This document shows positions 34,825 through 44,124 of a DNA stretch of 64,000 nucleotides, in pieces; the stretch's first letter is position 1; each line of letters begins with the position of its first letter. Below the pieces are notes generated by a model. It saw only the letters and a program-made list of their open reading frames with translations, did no database searches and was not told the DNA's origin. The position numbers and the translations under genes were made by a program. Origin of the DNA: Flaviramulus basaltis (GTDB taxonomy: Bacteria > Bacteroidota > Bacteroidia > Flavobacteriales > Flavobacteriaceae). The stretch lies in the NCBI RefSeq assembly GCF_900114265.1, contig NZ_FPKV01000002.1, positions 1,054,001-1,118,000 of the forward strand, written 5' to 3'.

Positions 34825-36753
34825 TTATTTTACCTCAATAATAGCTAAATCGTCGTACTTTACTAAATAAACGCTATCGTTATAATAGCCTCCAAAAAGT
34901 TTCTTTTTATATGAAAATTTGTTCTCTACATATTCTGTTAAAGCTGCATTTTTCACAGACATATATAAATTTTCTGAAGAGACTAATCGTAAAACCACAT
35001 CCATTGTTAAGTCGAAACCTTTAACGGCTCTTTTGTTAGGTGTTGTATTATAAAGATTATTGTATTTTTTCACAAAAGAGTTATTCTCATTAAAGTTATA
35101 TTCTTTTGATGTGGTTGCAAAATGAAACTGTAATGTAGATAAGTGTGTGTTGTTTATTTGATCACCTTCAAAAGCTGAATTTATATTAGTAGTTACCAAA
35201 ACAATTTCTACAGCTGGTTCATTAAGTTCTATATTTTTGCTTTTGTTTAAAGATGCTAAAACACTTGTTACATTCGATGCAAAACCTTCATTTGTAGTTT
35301 CTAAAAACACAATGTTTTTTCCTGGTTTTAGACCAGCTTGAATATCTTCTTTTGTAACAAAAAAGTCATCTTTACCATCTTTATTTTTACGTGAATGAAT
35401 TTGTTTTGCTTGATTGAATTCTCGTTTAAGATCGTTACTTACTTCTATTGTTTTACTGTCTGAAATAATAAGAATGTTACTTGTTAAACTATCTTCTCGT
35501 ACAAAATTTACAATCTTACTTTTTAGTAAACCGTCTGATGGTTTAGACTGGAAAACATTATCATATAATTTTAAATCTGACCCTATTGGAGAAACAACTG
35601 GTGTATTATAAACTCTTAATCTTGAAGCTACTTTATCAAATGTATCGTTTGTTAATGGTCCAATAACAGCATCAACCGTTTCAAAATCATTTTCATCAAT
35701 TATCCTAGACACTTCACTTACTTGATATTTTGTGTCATAAACATCTACTTTTAAAGATATTCCTAGAGTTTTTAAAGAATCTAAAGCCATTAAAACACCA
35801 GAATAAAAATCTAGCGAAGCGTTTAAATATGGTTCTTTAATACTTTTTTTTGTGTCTTCTGTTGAATCAAAGTCTACACGATTTAATCTAAAAGGTAACA
35901 TAACAGCTATATGCTTTGTTTTGAAATCTGATATACTATCAATTAAGTTAATACTTTCAGATTCTGCTCGCATAACACCACTAGCTAAGTTTGAGTAAGG
36001 TATTTTTAAGATCATTCCGTTTTTTAAACCTGTTTCTTTTAAATCTGGATTAAGTTCTTCTAATTGTGATTGCTCTAAACCTAATTTTAATTTTAAACGA
36101 TAAAAACCTTCTTTTGGTAATACTTTATAGTAGCTATATTGTTCATCAATATTTTTCACTTCTTCACCTTCAAGATTAGGCACATTAATAATTTCACCTT
36201 CTTTTAAAACTTCTCCCATATCTGGGTTAAGCATTTCCAATTCTTTTACGGTAATTCCAAATTTATAAGCAATGCGCCACTTGCCTTCTTTAGGCAGTAC
36301 TGTATATTCTGTTATGTGTGGATTTTCATCAACAACTTCAGTAACTTTAAATATTGGTATTTTAAGCTTATCGCCTTTGCGTAGAGGATTTGCATAAAGA
36401 AATTTATTATATGCTTTTATGTCGTCTTCAGATACTTTGTATTCTTTTGATAAGCTATACAAAGTTTCTTTACGTCTTGTTTTATGTTCTTTAAACCCTT
36501 TTAGTTCCTTTACAATAGTAACTTCTGGTTTTTTAGCTTTGGAAATTGGAATAATTAGAATTGTATTTGGTTTCAGCCCCTTTTTAGCATCAGGATTTAA
36601 ACTATAAATATCTAAAGGAGTTACGAAATAACGTTTCGCTATACCATCAATTGTTTCTCCGTCTTTAACTTGGTGTGTACTGAAATTTTGTGCATTAACC
36701 GAAGTAAAATTAAATGCTAAAACAAAAACTAATGCTAATAAAAATCTATTCAT
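34825..36753 (-). CDS. LysM-repeat protein with periplasmic-binding-protein-like C-terminal domain
   Basis: 642 residues. Signal peptide (MNRFLLALVFVLAFNFTSVNA). Then about four LysM or LysM-like repeats: HQVKDGETIDGIAKRYFVTP (about 27-70), HKTRRKETLYSLSKEYKVSE (about 88-133), and two weaker units beginning YTVLPKEGKWRIAYKFGI and YKVLPKEGFYRLKLKLGL. From about residue 275 the chain resembles a type I periplasmic binding protein (HIAVMLPFRLN, AVIGPLTNDTFDKVASRL, NTPVVSPIGSD). LysM binds peptidoglycan; the second domain may bind a small ligand or partner. It is downstream of guaA on the same strand, an arrangement I recall from other Flavobacteria. Role unknown, probably cell-envelope. Confidence 0.85.
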   Translation of the reverse strand: MNRFLLALVFVLAFNFTSVNAQNFSTHQVKDGETIDGIAKRYFVTPLDIYSLNPDAKKGLKPNTILIIPISKAKKPEVTIVKELKGFKEHKTRRKETLYSLSKEYKVSEDDIKAYNKFLYANPLRKGDKLKIPIFKVTEVVDENPHITEYTVLPKEGKWRIAYKFGITVKELEMLNPDMGEVLKEGEIINVPNLEGEEVKNIDEQYSYYKVLPKEGFYRLKLKLGLEQSQLEELNPDLKETGLKNGMILKIPYSNLASGVMRAESESINLIDSISDFKTKHIAVMLPFRLNRVDFDSTEDTKKSIKEPYLNASLDFYSGVLMALDSLKTLGISLKVDVYDTKYQVSEVSRIIDENDFETVDAVIGPLTNDTFDKVASRLRVYNTPVVSPIGSDLKLYDNVFQSKPSDGLLKSKIVNFVREDSLTSNILIISDSKTIEVSNDLKREFNQAKQIHSRKNKDGKDDFFVTKEDIQAGLKPGKNIVFLETTNEGFASNVTSVLASLNKSKNIELNEPAVEIVLVTTNINSAFEGDQINNTHLSTLQFHFATTSKEYNFNENNSFVKKYNNLYNTTPNKRAVKGFDLTMDVVLRLVSSENLYMSVKNAALTEYVENKFSYKKKLFGGYYNDSVYLVKYDDLAIIEVK

Positions 36754-36892
36754 ATTATTCTGCTAGATATAAATATAATGAAACGTATTTAACTATATAC
36801 GTTTATTTTTTACCTAAAGGATGTAAACTATTTCCTTTTCTTTTATTCAATTTACATATAGTATGCCAAAAGAAGTTTTTTTTAAAGAAATT

Positions 36893-38428
36893 CTATTCCC
36901 ACTCAATAGTTGCTGGCGGTTTTGAGCTTATATCATATACTACTCTATTAACGCCTTTTACTTTATTTATTATATCGTTTGATGTTTTTTGAAGAAACTC
37001 GTATGGTAAGTTCACCCAATCTGCAGTCATACCATCTGTACTTTCTACAGCTCTAAGTGCTACACATTTTTCGTAAGTACGCTCATCTCCCATAACGCCA
37101 ACGCTATTTACAGGTAATAACATAGCTCCTGCTTGCCAAACTTTATCGTACAATCCCCATTCTTTTAAACCATTTATAAAAATGGCATCTACTTCTTGTA
37201 GAATACGAACTTTTTCGGCTGTTATATCACCTAAAATTCGAATTCCTAAACCTGGCCCTGGAAATGGATGACGTCCTAATAGTTCTGGATCTATTCCCAA
37301 AGTAGCTCCTACACGTCTAACCTCATCTTTAAAAATAGCACGAAGAGGTTCTACAATTTTAAGTTTCATAAAATCTGGCAATCCACCTACATTATGATGA
37401 CTTTTTATAGTTGCCGATGGACCTCCTGTTGCCGAAACACTTTCAATAACATCTGGGTAAATGGTACCTTGTGCCAACCATTTTACATCTTCTATTTTAT
37501 GGGCTTCATCATCAAAAACTTCAATAAAAGCATTTCCTATAGCTTTACGTTTTTTCTCTGGATCTTCTATTCCTGCTAAAGCATCAAGAAAACGTTTTGA
37601 TGCATCAACACCTTTAACATTAAGTCCCATACCTTCGTATTGATTTAAAACACTTTCAAATTCATTTTTACGAAGTAAGCCGTTATTAACAAAAATACAA
37701 TACAAATTCTCACCAATAGCCTTATTTAACAATACAGCAGCAACTGTAGAATCTACACCTCCTGAAAGTCCTAAAACAACTTTATCATGACCTACTTTTG
37801 CTTGAATGGCTTCAACAGTCTCTTCAACAAAAGAATCTGGTGTCCAATCTTGTTTAATATCTGCTATAGTTACCAAAAAATTTTCTAACAATTTTTTTCC
37901 ATCAGTTGAATGATAAACTTCTGGATGAAATTGAATGGCATACGTTGGTTCTCCTTCAATTCTATAAGCTGCATTTTTAACATCATGTGTACTAGCAAGT
38001 AAAACGGCATTTTTTGGCAAATGCTTTATAGTATCACTATGACTCATCCAAACTTGACTACCATCATTAATATAAGAAAAAAACGATTCTCCTTTTTGAA
38101 TAAAAGATAAGTTTGCACGCCCATATTCTCGGGTATTTGATGGTGCTACTTCTCCACCAGAAAAATGCGCTAAATATTGGGCGCCATAACAAACTGCTAA
38201 TAATGGTTTCTTTCCTCTTATTTGAGATAAATCTGGGTGTAAAGCCTCTTCACCTCTAACAGAAAAAGGGCTACCTGAAAGAATCACAGCTTTGTAATCT
38301 TCAATATTAGATGGAATTTTGTTAAATGGGTGTATTTCGGAGTAAATGTTGAGTTCTCTAACTCTACGGGCAATAAGTTGTGTGTATTGTGATCCGAAGT
38401 CTAAAATTAATACCTTGTCATGTTGCAT
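36893..38428 (-). CDS. guaA: GMP synthase (glutamine-hydrolysing)
   Basis: 511 residues from the ATG at 38428. The frame also has an in-frame TTG at 38434, two codons upstream, but ATG gives the usual [23 protein letters not shown] start. The amidotransferase domain has catalytic Cys80 ([18 protein letters not shown]) and QFHPEV with the His/Glu. The PP-loop [10 protein letters not shown] marks the ATP pyrophosphatase domain, and the C-terminal dimer domain ends in PPATIEWE. It converts XMP to GMP. A TATTTTTG sequence (minus strand, 38439-38432) just before the ATG would, if used, give a leaderless or nearly leaderless mRNA; no -33 element supports it. Confidence 0.96.
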   Translation of the reverse strand: MQHDKVLILDFGSQYTQLIARRVRELNIYSEIHPFNKIPSNIEDYKAVILSGSPFSVRGEEALHPDLSQIRGKKPLLAVCYGAQYLAHFSGGEVAPSNTREYGRANLSFIQKGESFFSYINDGSQVWMSHSDTIKHLPKNAVLLASTHDVKNAAYRIEGEPTYAIQFHPEVYHSTDGKKLLENFLVTIADIKQDWTPDSFVEETVEAIQAKVGHDKVVLGLSGGVDSTVAAVLLNKAIGENLYCIFVNNGLLRKNEFESVLNQYEGMGLNVKGVDASKRFLDALAGIEDPEKKRKAIGNAFIEVFDDEAHKIEDVKWLAQGTIYPDVIESVSATGGPSATIKSHHNVGGLPDFMKLKIVEPLRAIFKDEVRRVGATLGIDPELLGRHPFPGPGLGIRILGDITAEKVRILQEVDAIFINGLKEWGLYDKVWQAGAMLLPVNSVGVMGDERTYEKCVALRAVESTDGMTADWVNLPYEFLQKTSNDIINKVKGVNRVVYDISSKPPATIEWE

Positions 38429-38660
38429 GCGCAAAAATAGTAATTGATTTTAGATTGACGAATTAGGATTTAGAATTTTTTATTAATTTTTAATCCTTTA
38501 ACATTAAAATTCTATCAATAGTATATTTCGTAAGATCCATTGTTATTTCTGTTAATTCAATATCTATTTCATACACTTTACCAAAGATTATTTTTCTGTA
38601 CAATAAAATTAACATTACTATTCAATAAATTGTTTTAAAACATTTAAATCATATTAACTA

Positions 38661-38691
38661 TTTGATTTACAGCAATAAATAAGTATTTTTA
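38661..38691 (+). promoter_or_regulatory. Probable promoter of the TPR-HTH gene
   Basis: TTTG at 38661-38664, a 19-bp spacer, and TATTTTTA at 38684-38691 (one mismatch to TAnnTTTG). The predicted start is near 38695, about 19 nt before the ATG. Confidence 0.55.
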
Positions 38692-38713
38692 CAGAGAGAT
38701 AATCAACTATTTA

Positions 38714-40567
38714 ATGAAACATTTCACTATTATACTTTTTTTATTTTTTATTTCTTTCAACTTCTTTTCACAAGACGATAAAAAACTTGATAGTCTAATT
38801 CTTGCATACCATAAACTAGCTTATTCTGTTGAGAAAATAAATACTGCTGAAAAAATATATATTTACCAGAGAGAAAGAAATTCTGAATCTGCTCAATACT
38901 ATCTACATGAATGTTTGAAACTTTCAAAAGAATTAAATTTAAAAAATGAAGAAGCAAAGGCACTTAAAAATCTAGGTAATTATTATGTTCATTACCATAA
39001 TCTTGATTCGTTAAGATATTATTTTAACCAATCTGAATACGAATATGGAATTTTAAAGAATAAAACTCAGTTATTTAAAGTGTTACAAGCTTGGAATAGA
39101 GCAGAAAATCTTGAAGGAAATTTTGAAGTTGCATTACAACTATCCAACAAAGCACTTAAAACTGCTGAAGAATTACAAAACGGGCTAATGTTAAGTGATG
39201 CACACCAACAAAAATCAACTATTTATCTTGATAAGGGTGACTATAAAAATGCCATAAACCAATTAATCAATGCCTCAAAAGCTCTAGACACATTAAAAAG
39301 TAAGAAACCGTTAAAACTTGCAATAATTAATGTAGGTATAGGTCGAACTGAAACTTTAAGAGATAATTATAAAGAAGCCATACCCTATATAACAAAAGGC
39401 ATAAAAACGTTTGAAAATTTAAACCACAATAAATGGCTGGCTATATCCTATATGGAGCTTGGCAATACCTATTACGATTTAAAAGACTATACAAACGCAC
39501 TTCTAATCTATAAAAAAGGATTAAAAATAAGTGAAACAATGAATTGGAATAACTTTATTGCTCCTTACACTTCTAATATTGGAGCTATTTATTTAGAAGA
39601 AAAGGAATTTGACAAAGCATTAAAATATTTTTTTAAATCCAATGAAATCTCTTCAAAACATGGCTCTATTAATAATCAAATCATTTACCTAAATGATGTA
39701 GCATCTGCCTATTTTGGAAAAAAAAACTACAATAAATCTTTAAATTATTACACTCAAGCTATACACCTTGCAGACTCCATTGGTTCTATTGATAATTTAT
39801 CTGACGCATATTTAGAACGCTCTGAAACCTATGAAAACTTAAATCTAATTGAACTTGCCTTATCAGACTATAAAAAATATCATAATTTAAAAGATTCAAT
39901 TTTTAATTCAACTAAATCAAAGCAAATAGAAGAATTAAAAACCAAATACGAAACCGAAAAAAAAGAACAAGAAATATTACTTCAAAAAAATGAAATTAAT
40001 CTTTTAAAACAAAAAGGAGAAATAAATAATCTTTACAAAATTTTATTTGGAATTGGGTTCTTGCTTTCTTTAATTGGGTTTTACGCTGTAAGACAAAAAT
40101 TAAAACGCAGTAAAGCAGAAAAAGAAAAATTAGATCTAGAGTTAGATTTTAAAAGAAAGCAACTTACTACCCACGCTTTACATTTAGCAAAGAAAAACGA
40201 AGTTTTAGAAGGCTTGAAACAAAAAGCCGAAGAACTAAAATCTTTAGAAAATAGCCAAAATGGCTACCAACAACTTATAAGAACTATTAATTTTGATCTG
40301 CAAGATGATAATAATTGGGAAAATTTTAGCAAATACTTTCAAGAAGTACATAAGGATTTCAATAGCAAAGTGAAACAAAGGTTTCCTGATGTCACATCAA
40401 ATGAGTTACGTTTAATGTCTCTACTAAAGATGAATTTATCATCTAAAGAAATTGCTAATATTCTAAATATTTCGCACGAAGGCATTAAAAAAGCACGTTA
40501 TCGTCTTAGAAAAAAATTAGATATCACCACAGATGATTCACTTCAAGATTTAATGATAAGCCTTTAG
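38714..40567 (+). CDS. TPR-repeat membrane regulator with C-terminal LuxR-type HTH
   Basis: 617 residues. Signal peptide (MKHFTIILFLFFISFNFFS); about seven tetratricopeptide repeats (about 60-400, for example AISYMELGNTYYDLKDYTNALLIYKKGLK); a charged coiled coil; one transmembrane helix (about 441-460, ILFGIGFLLSLIGFYAV); a second coiled coil; and a C-terminal helix-turn-helix (DVTSNELRLMSLLKMNLSSKEIANILNIS, then GIKKARYRLRKKL). This layout is known in Bacteroidota as membrane-tethered TPR sensors with a cytoplasmic LuxR-like DNA-binding end. It has its own promoter and lies directly before the aerolysin-like gene on the same strand. The signal sensed is unknown. Confidence 0.85.
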   Translation: MKHFTIILFLFFISFNFFSQDDKKLDSLILAYHKLAYSVEKINTAEKIYIYQRERNSESAQYYLHECLKLSKELNLKNEEAKALKNLGNYYVHYHNLDSLRYYFNQSEYEYGILKNKTQLFKVLQAWNRAENLEGNFEVALQLSNKALKTAEELQNGLMLSDAHQQKSTIYLDKGDYKNAINQLINASKALDTLKSKKPLKLAIINVGIGRTETLRDNYKEAIPYITKGIKTFENLNHNKWLAISYMELGNTYYDLKDYTNALLIYKKGLKISETMNWNNFIAPYTSNIGAIYLEEKEFDKALKYFFKSNEISSKHGSINNQIIYLNDVASAYFGKKNYNKSLNYYTQAIHLADSIGSIDNLSDAYLERSETYENLNLIELALSDYKKYHNLKDSIFNSTKSKQIEELKTKYETEKKEQEILLQKNEINLLKQKGEINNLYKILFGIGFLLSLIGFYAVRQKLKRSKAEKEKLDLELDFKRKQLTTHALHLAKKNEVLEGLKQKAEELKSLENSQNGYQQLIRTINFDLQDDNNWENFSKYFQEVHKDFNSKVKQRFPDVTSNELRLMSLLKMNLSSKEIANILNISHEGIKKARYRLRKKLDITTDDSLQDLMISL

Positions 40568-40792
40568 AAACAAGGGATTTAAAAACCATCTGTTATTTAT
40601 CCTTAATCTAATTTCAAGGTGTCCACTCATTGTCCACCTATGTTTTTTTAATACATCAGTTTCATGTAATAGGTTTGTTTTGTCATTAAGTTGACAACAA
40701 CCGTTTTGTGGTCTTGTTCGGTTTAGGGCTGCAGACCATTTTCCGGACAGGTCACACAAAACAGAATTTTTAAACCAATAATAAAACAAAAC

Positions 40793-42460
40793 ATGAAACC
40801 ACAAAACAACACATTAAAAAAATTACTTTTAGTTTGTTGCATAGCAACAATAATCGCTTGTAGCAAAGATGACAATCCTAACAACCAGACAGACGAAAAA
40901 CTGGTTGAAACTCAATCCAATATAAACACTGATGAATATACTAATGACAAGGGGGAATTAGGAATTAGTTTAAATTCTAGAAATTTAACAAGAAAAGGAT
41001 ATACGCCATATAAAGCAATTATCACAATAAATGAAGGGGAAAAATCTGGAGAATATGAAATAGACATAGACCCTGATACCAATTTAGCTTTTTTAGCATT
41101 TAAAAACAAGAACCTAAGTGATACGGCAAAAAATGAACTAGAAAATGGTGTGTCTATTAATGTGATTATAAATGATGCATTAGGTACTGAATTAGCTATA
41201 TACAACAGTTCAAAAATTTCGTTTAAGCCAAGTCCTGATGAAACAGAAGTTGATAATCTTGCCAAACCTGATATCCATCCAATAATACTTGATAGTAATG
41301 CTGATTATTATATGCAAATTTTAAATGACGATATTACTTCCGTACGTGGTGCGCCTTCTGCAACTTTAATAACCTCAACATCAGATTTAAACACCGAAAT
41401 TAAAATACGTGCAGGCAGCGATCTTGATTATGTTAATGATACACAACAAACCATTCCGTTTACAAAATTTAGATTTGAAGTTGTCGATTCTGCAAATAAC
41501 ATCTTTAATATATATAATCCCAATGGCAACAAAAAACATTATTTATATATTAATTCCAGTAATACACTTGCTGTACAATCTAATGCCAATATCACAAAAA
41601 ACGGAGGTAATACCGATGCTTCAGATTTAGAAAATTATAAATTCAAAATTCAAAAAACAGATATAGGTAAATTTGTTATTATTCCTGTTCAATCTGGGTC
41701 ACCATTATATGCCCCAATAGGTTCAGGAAACCTCAAGCCGTCAAATACAAACGCTTCTTACTTTAGAATTTTAAATTTTGAAATAGATTGGAATATAGAA
41801 TCTATAGGAACAAAATTCTTAAACCCTATACTTCCTGCTTCAAAAACATTGGCAGCATACAATACGGCACTTAAAAATTGCAGTAGTGGCTCATTAAGCC
41901 AACTTGTGGGAATCAAAAAAAGTGAAACTAGAACAGACACTTATTCTTGGTCAGAATCCATACAGGTTTCTACTACGGTTGAGGCTAGCCTTTCTACAAC
42001 TATTTCTACAACGGTAGAAGCAAGTGTAAATTGCCAGTTTTTTGGAGCTTCCAACTCTGTATCCGCCTCTGCGACTGCTGGAATAAGTTATGCTCATAGC
42101 ACTACAGAAACTAGAACAGAATCAACAGAAATCACAACATCTAAAACCATTGAGATTGCTTCTGAAAGAGAAATCACAGTACCCCCAGGAAGAGGAACAA
42201 GTGCTGCAGATATTTATCAAGTGTATGAAAATATTAAAGTGCCTTATGTGCAAACATTTAGAGTCCGGGCAAAATATGAAAATAACACTTCGTTAGATGG
42301 TGGCGAAATTATGACACAATTTAATTTTAACGGATTCTCAGGAGTTGTTACAGAAATAGGTTCAGATTATATTGAAGTTAGCTTAAAAGGCATAACTTTA
42401 ATCAATCAGTTAATAGATACCACTACTGAAACAAGGGATATTCCAAATGCTTGTAGCTAA
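40793..42460 (+). CDS. Lipoprotein resembling an aerolysin/ETX-MTX2-type pore-forming protein
   Basis: 555 residues. Lipoprotein signal (LLLVCCIATIIAC, Cys about 22). Residues about 160-340 have short beta-trefoil- or lectin-like units (KHYLYINSSNTLAVQS, YKFKIQKTDIGKFVIIPVQS). From about 375 comes a Ser/Thr-rich amphipathic stretch of alternating residues (TYSWSESIQVSTTVEASLST, then ATAGISYAHSTTETRTEST) followed by EITVPPGRG and YENIKVPYVQTFRVRAKY. A Ser/Thr-rich insertion region followed by a Pro-Pro strand is typical of aerolysin-type beta-pore-forming proteins. It is behind the TPR-HTH gene and followed by a hairpin terminator. The fold call rests on pattern only; a structural or adhesive role is possible. 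Confidence 0.5.
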   Translation: MKPQNNTLKKLLLVCCIATIIACSKDDNPNNQTDEKLVETQSNINTDEYTNDKGELGISLNSRNLTRKGYTPYKAIITINEGEKSGEYEIDIDPDTNLAFLAFKNKNLSDTAKNELENGVSINVIINDALGTELAIYNSSKISFKPSPDETEVDNLAKPDIHPIILDSNADYYMQILNDDITSVRGAPSATLITSTSDLNTEIKIRAGSDLDYVNDTQQTIPFTKFRFEVVDSANNIFNIYNPNGNKKHYLYINSSNTLAVQSNANITKNGGNTDASDLENYKFKIQKTDIGKFVIIPVQSGSPLYAPIGSGNLKPSNTNASYFRILNFEIDWNIESIGTKFLNPILPASKTLAAYNTALKNCSSGSLSQLVGIKKSETRTDTYSWSESIQVSTTVEASLSTTISTTVEASVNCQFFGASNSVSASATAGISYAHSTTETRTESTEITTSKTIEIASEREITVPPGRGTSAADIYQVYENIKVPYVQTFRVRAKYENNTSLDGGEIMTQFNFNGFSGVVTEIGSDYIEVSLKGITLINQLIDTTTETRDIPNACS

Positions 42461-42472
42461 AAATTGGTTTTA

Positions 42473-42499
42473 AAAAGCAAGTCATATTGGCTTGCTTTT
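42473..42499. terminator. Bidirectional terminator between the aerolysin-like gene and the bshC fragment
   Basis: AAAAGCAAG (42473-42481) pairs with CTTGCTTTT (42491-42499) across a 9-base loop, with A and T runs on either side. It lies 13 bp after the lipoprotein stop at 42460 and just past the 3' end of the bshC fragment. Confidence 0.75.
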
Positions 42500-42500
42500 A

Positions 42501-42782
42501 TTATAACGTTAAAATTGCAAACTCATTTTTTAATGGCTCTAAGTTTTCTATAAGTTTAGGGATAAGCGATTCGCCATATTCCAGATAAAATTCTGAAAAA
42601 TTGGTGTTTCGTTCTTGTAAACTTTGGCTAGGAAATAACTCGTTTTGCAAATCCGTCATTCTTAATACCTCATTAGAAAGTTTCTTTTTTTGTGCGTTTA
42701 ACAAACGTTTTTCAAGATTATCTAATCCTTTTAATTGTTTTACTTCTTGAGCTTTTACTGCTACCAGAAACAACCTATCCAT
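42501..42782 (-). pseudogene. Truncated second copy of the bshC 3' end
   Basis: A 93-residue frame equals the last ~88 residues of intact BshC (44125-45726), as in FLVAVKAQEVKQLKGLDNLE against FLGAVKAQEVKQLKGLDNLE, then LQNELFPSQSLQERNTNFSE and LEYGESLIPKLIENLEPL in both. At the DNA level 42532-42647 matches 44156-44271 in 115 of 116 bases; the rest is less alike. The homology ends near 42775. It has no catalytic domain and no clear promoter, so it is most likely non-functional. It and intact bshC flank the ThuA-like gene as direct repeats. Confidence 0.88.
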
Positions 42783-42820
42783 CTATTCTTCAATATTATA
42801 TAAATATTTAAATTTTTGAA

Positions 42821-43915
42821 TTAAATTTTTAAAACTTTAAAGCTTTCAGTTGTGTTTTGTGTAGAAACCATAAAAAAGTAAAGTCCATTTCTATAACCTG
42901 AAACACTTAATTCATATAAATTATTCCTTATTGCTGATGATCTGATAAGTGTTTTAAATATTTGTTTTCCTGTAATATCGTATACTTTTAAATCAACATC
43001 CTCATTCAAATTATTGAAAAATATTCTTACTTTATTTTTTACAGGATTTTTAATAATTTTAAATTCTGAAAATTGTTTTTCATTTGTAACACTTAACGTA
43101 GTTTCTCCTATTGCCCAAAGTACAGCATTTTTAAGCATTGTTCTAAACTTAGTATTACTATCATAATCACTATCATTATGTCCTAAAGATGTATAAAACG
43201 ATTTAATACCAGATAATGTTACATCAACAGTACTTGAATTATTATCATCATCATAAGTAATAGATTCTTTATACCATGTAGTTGCTCTAGCTACATCATA
43301 TGAATTATTTCCAGTAGATTCAACTTCCAAAAGCACAGTATTATCCTCACTTATTTGTCCGCCATTTAGTTCCCAATAATAATATTCTTCATTTTTATTC
43401 CATGTGCTACCAACAGATCCAAGAAAATTTGTAATTGAACTATTTGTTTTCACTTCCATGTCTGCATTAAAATTATTAGAAGTATGATTTGGATCACTTT
43501 GAATTATAGCACCTACCAATTCATTGTAAAATGACCATGTTTTATCTCGATAAGTATCTGAAGCACCATGTATTCCAACAAAACCCTTACTATTTGCTAT
43601 AAACTTTTCTAAAGCTATTTTTTCAGAATTTGACAATAAATCATCTCCTGAGGTATTTAAAAATACTACAGCATCGTATTGGGCTAAATTTGATTCAGTA
43701 AATACATTTGAATTTTGAGAGTTATCAGTTGACCAATTATTGTTCTGGGCTCCTAATTCTTCAAACATTTTTATTCCTGCATCAATAGAAGGGTGCCTAT
43801 AACTCTCTGTTTGATGATAGACTAATATTTTCTTTGATTGAGAAAAACCTATAAAATTAAAAACAAGAAAGAAAATAAATATATTTTTTTTAAAAAACCT
43901 AAACTCTGAGTACAT
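42821..43915 (-). CDS. ThuA-like secreted protein with T9SS C-terminal sorting domain
   Basis: 364 residues. Signal region MYSEFRFFKKNIFIFFLVFNFIG. The central ThuA-like domain (about 28-265) shows ILVYHQTESYRHPSIDAGIK, YDAVVFLNTSGDDLL, FVGIHGASDTYRDK and FYTSLGHNDSDYD, all typical of the ThuA/trehalose-utilisation amidotransferase-like fold. The last 80 residues are a type A T9SS sorting domain (FKIIKNPVKNKVRIFF, VYDITGKQI, GLYFFMVSTQNTTESFKVLKI). It is therefore exported across the outer membrane. It is flanked by the bshC fragment and intact bshC, which suggests it arrived with the duplication. The sugar it acts on or binds is unknown. Confidence 0.85.
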   Translation of the reverse strand: MYSEFRFFKKNIFIFFLVFNFIGFSQSKKILVYHQTESYRHPSIDAGIKMFEELGAQNNNWSTDNSQNSNVFTESNLAQYDAVVFLNTSGDDLLSNSEKIALEKFIANSKGFVGIHGASDTYRDKTWSFYNELVGAIIQSDPNHTSNNFNADMEVKTNSSITNFLGSVGSTWNKNEEYYYWELNGGQISEDNTVLLEVESTGNNSYDVARATTWYKESITYDDDNNSSTVDVTLSGIKSFYTSLGHNDSDYDSNTKFRTMLKNAVLWAIGETTLSVTNEKQFSEFKIIKNPVKNKVRIFFNNLNEDVDLKVYDITGKQIFKTLIRSSAIRNNLYELSVSGYRNGLYFFMVSTQNTTESFKVLKI

Positions 43916-44124
43916 ATTTTTTGCTTTTTATAAACTGATATTCTAAAAAATTTAAACTTGACTTTTTTATTTTATCACTTATATTATTAATTTATAAAAT
44001 ATGATCTTTAATTTAATTTTCACTCAGTTTAATTAACTTATTTATATGCTATTTTATCACAATTCTGCTAATTTCGTGATAATTACTGTCATTTTAATAA
44101 GCACAAGGTTATCAAATCATCATT

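Noticed and set aside
36714-36992. 92-codon plus-strand frame before guaA's 3' end
   Set aside because: Crosses an intergenic region and the antisense of guaA; hydrophobic by base composition only.
40550-40804. 84-codon minus-strand frame between the TPR-HTH gene and the aerolysin-like gene
   Set aside because: It covers the probable control region and overlaps both neighbours; no motif was found.
42501-42782. bshC fragment as a functional small gene
   Set aside because: It is only the C-terminal helix region of BshC, with no promoter or signal seen, and is best read as a duplication remnant.
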